Positions 4,934-6,727 of a stretch of DNA of 6,727 nucleotides are shown one piece after another; the first letter of the stretch is position 1; each line of letters starts with the position of its first letter. The notes beneath the pieces are model-generated. The model ran no database searches. It was given only the letters and a program-made list of their open reading frames with translations, and was not told the origin of the DNA. The translations under genes and the position numbers were made by a program. Source of the stretch: an uncultured bacterium (lineage in GTDB: Bacteria > Bacillota > Clostridia > Oscillospirales > Butyricicoccaceae); contig CAJMOV010000108.1 in assembly GCA_905215125.1 (NCBI GenBank), positions 1 to 6,727 on the forward strand, written 5' to 3'.

Positions 4934-6385
4934 ATGAAAATATCCGAACTGCTGAAGGGCCTGGACTGCCGCTTTGTCGGCTGTCAGGACGAGGATGTGA
5001 CAGGCCTTTGCTATGATTCCCGCGCAGCGGCGCAGGGGCAGCTTTTCTTCGCCATCCGCGGTTATCAGACGGATGGGCACAGGTATGTTCCCGGCGCGCT
5101 GGCGTCAGGCTGCGCCGCCGCCGTTGTCGAACAGGCGCCCGACGACAAGGGGCCCTATATCGTCACGCCGGACACCCGCAGGGCGCTCGCCGTTGCCTCC
5201 AACGCCTTTTTCGGCCACCCGGCCCGGGGGATGAAGCTGATCGGCGTCACGGGCACGAACGGCAAAACGACAGTGACCCACCTGGTCAAGGGTATTATTG
5301 AGCAGTGTGAGGGGGCAAAGGTCGGACTGATCGGCACCAACCACATCCTGATCGGTGGGGAAGTCATCCCCGCTGACCGCACGACGCCGGAATCCTATGA
5401 AATGTTCCGCCTGCTTGCGCAGATGCGCGACGCCGGCTGCCGTTATGCCGTTATGGAGGTTTCGTCGCATGCGCTGGCGCTTGACCGCGTATATGGTCTG
5501 CACTTTGCCGTCGCCGCCTTTACCAACCTGACGCGCGACCACCTGGATTTCCACGGTACGATGGAGGAGTACGCCCGTGCCAAGGGCATCCTGTTCACCC
5601 GATGCGACAAAGCGGCCGTCAATTTGGATGACGAGTGGTGTGCCCCTATTACCGGGGAAATGAAACAGGGCCGCCTGACCTTTTCCGCAAAGGATGACGC
5701 CGCCCAGCTGGTGGCAAAAAATATCCGGCTCAAGGCCGACAGGGTGGAGTTTGAGGCTGTTATCGACGGTAATATCGGCCGGGTCAGCCTGGCCATCCCG
5801 GGTATGTTTTCTGTTTACAACGCGCTGTGCGCCTTCGGCATCGGCCTGCAGCTGGGGTATGACTTTGCCGACCTTATCTCCGTCATGCGGCAGCTGCGCG
5901 GCGTCAAGGGGCGCATCGAGGTGGTGCCGACTGGCACCGACTACACGGTCATTATCGATTACGCCCATTCGCCCGACGGTATGGAAAATGTGCTCAAGGC
6001 AGTGCGCGGCTTTGCGCAGGGCAGGGTGATCGCCCTGTTCGGCTGCGGTGGCAACCGAGACAGGACCAAGCGCCCCATCATGGGCCGCACCGGCGGTCAA
6101 AACGCCGATCTGTGCATCGTCACGACCGACAACCCGAGGGACGAAGACCCACAGAGCATCATCGACGACATCCTGCCCGGGCTGGAGGGCTGCCCGGCCG
6201 AGGTTCACGTCATCGTCGATCGGCGCGAGGCCATCCGCCACGCCTTGGATATTGCCCAGGCAGGCGATGTCGTCGTCCTGATGGGCAAGGGACACGAAAC
6301 CTATCAGGAAATCCGGGGAGTCAAGCATCACCTGGATGAACGCGAAGAAATCGCCGCTCATCTGGCGGCAAAACGGGGGCAATAA
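4934..6385 (+). CDS. murE: UDP-MurNAc-L-Ala-D-Glu:meso-diaminopimelate ligase MurE
   Basis: This cytoplasmic ATP-dependent ligase adds the third amino acid to the peptidoglycan stem peptide. The 483-residue length is normal. Domain 1 carries the uridine-binding Y-D-S-R (27-30) and LFFAIRG. The central domain has the P-loop G107-T-N-G-K-T-T113, the T-T-P-E-S (150-154) and E-V-S-S-H-A-L (175-181) blocks, N198-L-T-R-D-H-L-D, and K217 at the position of the carbamylated lysine. The C-terminal domain has D342-Y-A-H-S-P-D, G370-C-G-G-N-R-D-R and D399-N-P-R402 followed by D-E-D-P. The DNPR motif marks the meso-DAP-specific enzymes as opposed to lysine-adding ones, so the wall is probably of the DAP type. 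The ATG at 4934 follows GAGGAGG (4923-4929) and is 19 nt after the spoVD stop. The longer in-frame opening from 4835 overlaps spoVD and is not used. Confidence 0.96.
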   Translation: MKISELLKGLDCRFVGCQDEDVTGLCYDSRAAAQGQLFFAIRGYQTDGHRYVPGALASGCAAAVVEQAPDDKGPYIVTPDTRRALAVASNAFFGHPARGMKLIGVTGTNGKTTVTHLVKGIIEQCEGAKVGLIGTNHILIGGEVIPADRTTPESYEMFRLLAQMRDAGCRYAVMEVSSHALALDRVYGLHFAVAAFTNLTRDHLDFHGTMEEYARAKGILFTRCDKAAVNLDDEWCAPITGEMKQGRLTFSAKDDAAQLVAKNIRLKADRVEFEAVIDGNIGRVSLAIPGMFSVYNALCAFGIGLQLGYDFADLISVMRQLRGVKGRIEVVPTGTDYTVIIDYAHSPDGMENVLKAVRGFAQGRVIALFGCGGNRDRTKRPIMGRTGGQNADLCIVTTDNPRDEDPQSIIDDILPGLEGCPAEVHVIVDRREAIRHALDIAQAGDVVVLMGKGHETYQEIRGVKHHLDEREEIAAHLAAKRGQ

Positions 6386-6412
6386 ACACAGCTTAGGCAG
6401 GGGGAAAGCACC

Positions 6413-6727
6413 ATGTTCAACGCGCAGCTCATCGCCATGCTTTTGGCGGGGGTCATTTCCTTCGCGGCAGCGGCGCTGGCGGGACCCGCCATCATCCGCG
6501 CGCTGCGGCGGCTTAAATTCGGGCAGAAGATTCTGGAGGACGGCCCGACCTGGCATATGAACAAGCAGAACACCCCGACCATGGGGGGGCTGATTTTTAT
6601 TCTGTCCATTACCGCTTCGGTCGCAGCCATGCTGGCTTTGGGCAAAAGCGAGGATCTACGGCCCCTTTACATGCTGCTTCTGGGGCTGGTCTTTGGCGCC
6701 ATTGGCTTCATTGACGATTACACCAAG
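6413..6727 (+). CDS. mraY: Phospho-MurNAc-pentapeptide transferase MraY, N-terminal part (cut by window edge)
   Basis: MraY is an integral membrane enzyme that transfers phospho-MurNAc-pentapeptide from UDP to undecaprenyl phosphate, making lipid I. The 105 residues present are about one-third of the usual ~320. They show a first membrane helix (about 5-27), the cytoplasmic D43-G-P-T-W-H48 and K51-Q-N-T-P-T-M-G-G59 loop, a second helix (about 60-76), a third (about 84-100), and the catalytic F99-I-D-D102-Y-T-K at the window end. Many homologues have G where N53 sits in K-x-G-T-P-T-M-G-G. The start is supported by AGGGGG (6399-6404), 8 nt before the ATG. It follows murE by 27 nt with no terminator between, so it is in the same operon. 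Confidence 0.95.
   Translation, partial: MFNAQLIAMLLAGVISFAAAALAGPAIIRALRRLKFGQKILEDGPTWHMNKQNTPTMGGLIFILSITASVAAMLALGKSEDLRPLYMLLLGLVFGAIGFIDDYTK

Noticed and set aside
5105..6556. 483-codon open frame on the minus strand opposite murE
   Set aside because: It is an antisense shadow of a GC-rich gene. The murE product has every family motif, while this frame has no recognisable domain or ribosome binding site.

Overview
The window holds the front half of a division and cell wall (dcw) cluster from a GC-rich Gram-positive bacterium. The order is mraZ, rsmH, ftsL, a SpoVD/PBP2B-type transpeptidase, murE and the start of mraY, all on the + strand. PASTA domains on the class B PBP, a divergent small FtsL, a DNPR (meso-diaminopimelate) motif in MurE, and murE followed directly by mraY all suggest Firmicutes, most likely Clostridia (Oscillospirales-like). 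The lineage is an inference from gene content and style, not from a marker comparison.

Layout. Positions 1-52 (- strand) encode what looks like the first 17 residues of a type I-C-like Cas4 nuclease, cut by the window edge. Positions ~57-305 (+) encode only the C-terminal coiled-coil half of a DivIVA/V-ATPase-H-like protein common in Clostridia; its N-terminal half is missing, so a rearrangement or assembly junction lies near 53-60. A strong hairpin (323-352) ends that unit. Then comes an AT-rich, helically phased A/T-tract region, a near-consensus sigma-A promoter (TTGCAA, 17 bp, TATAAT at 497-525) and a 10-bp-phased set of MraZ-box-like repeats before mraZ (601-1017). rsmH follows after 3 nt, and ftsL after 22 nt with a perfect AGGAGG.

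The surprise inside the operon is the 218-nt ftsL-spoVD gap. It contains a 13-bp stem with a T-tract that looks like an intrinsic terminator, a 28-codon reading frame with a perfect Shine-Dalgarno whose start codon lies inside that stem, and a series of mutually exclusive GC-rich stems before the GTG start of spoVD. It has the form of a leader-peptide attenuator for the downstream wall genes, though no function is shown by sequence alone.

How the genes work together. MraZ is the cluster's DNA-binding regulator. RsmH methylates 16S rRNA. FtsL and the PASTA transpeptidase are membrane divisome or spore-cortex components. MurE adds meso-DAP to the cytoplasmic UDP-MurNAc-dipeptide, and MraY moves the completed UDP-MurNAc-pentapeptide to the lipid carrier to make lipid I. 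The step between them (MurF) is not encoded in the usual murE-murF-mraY position.
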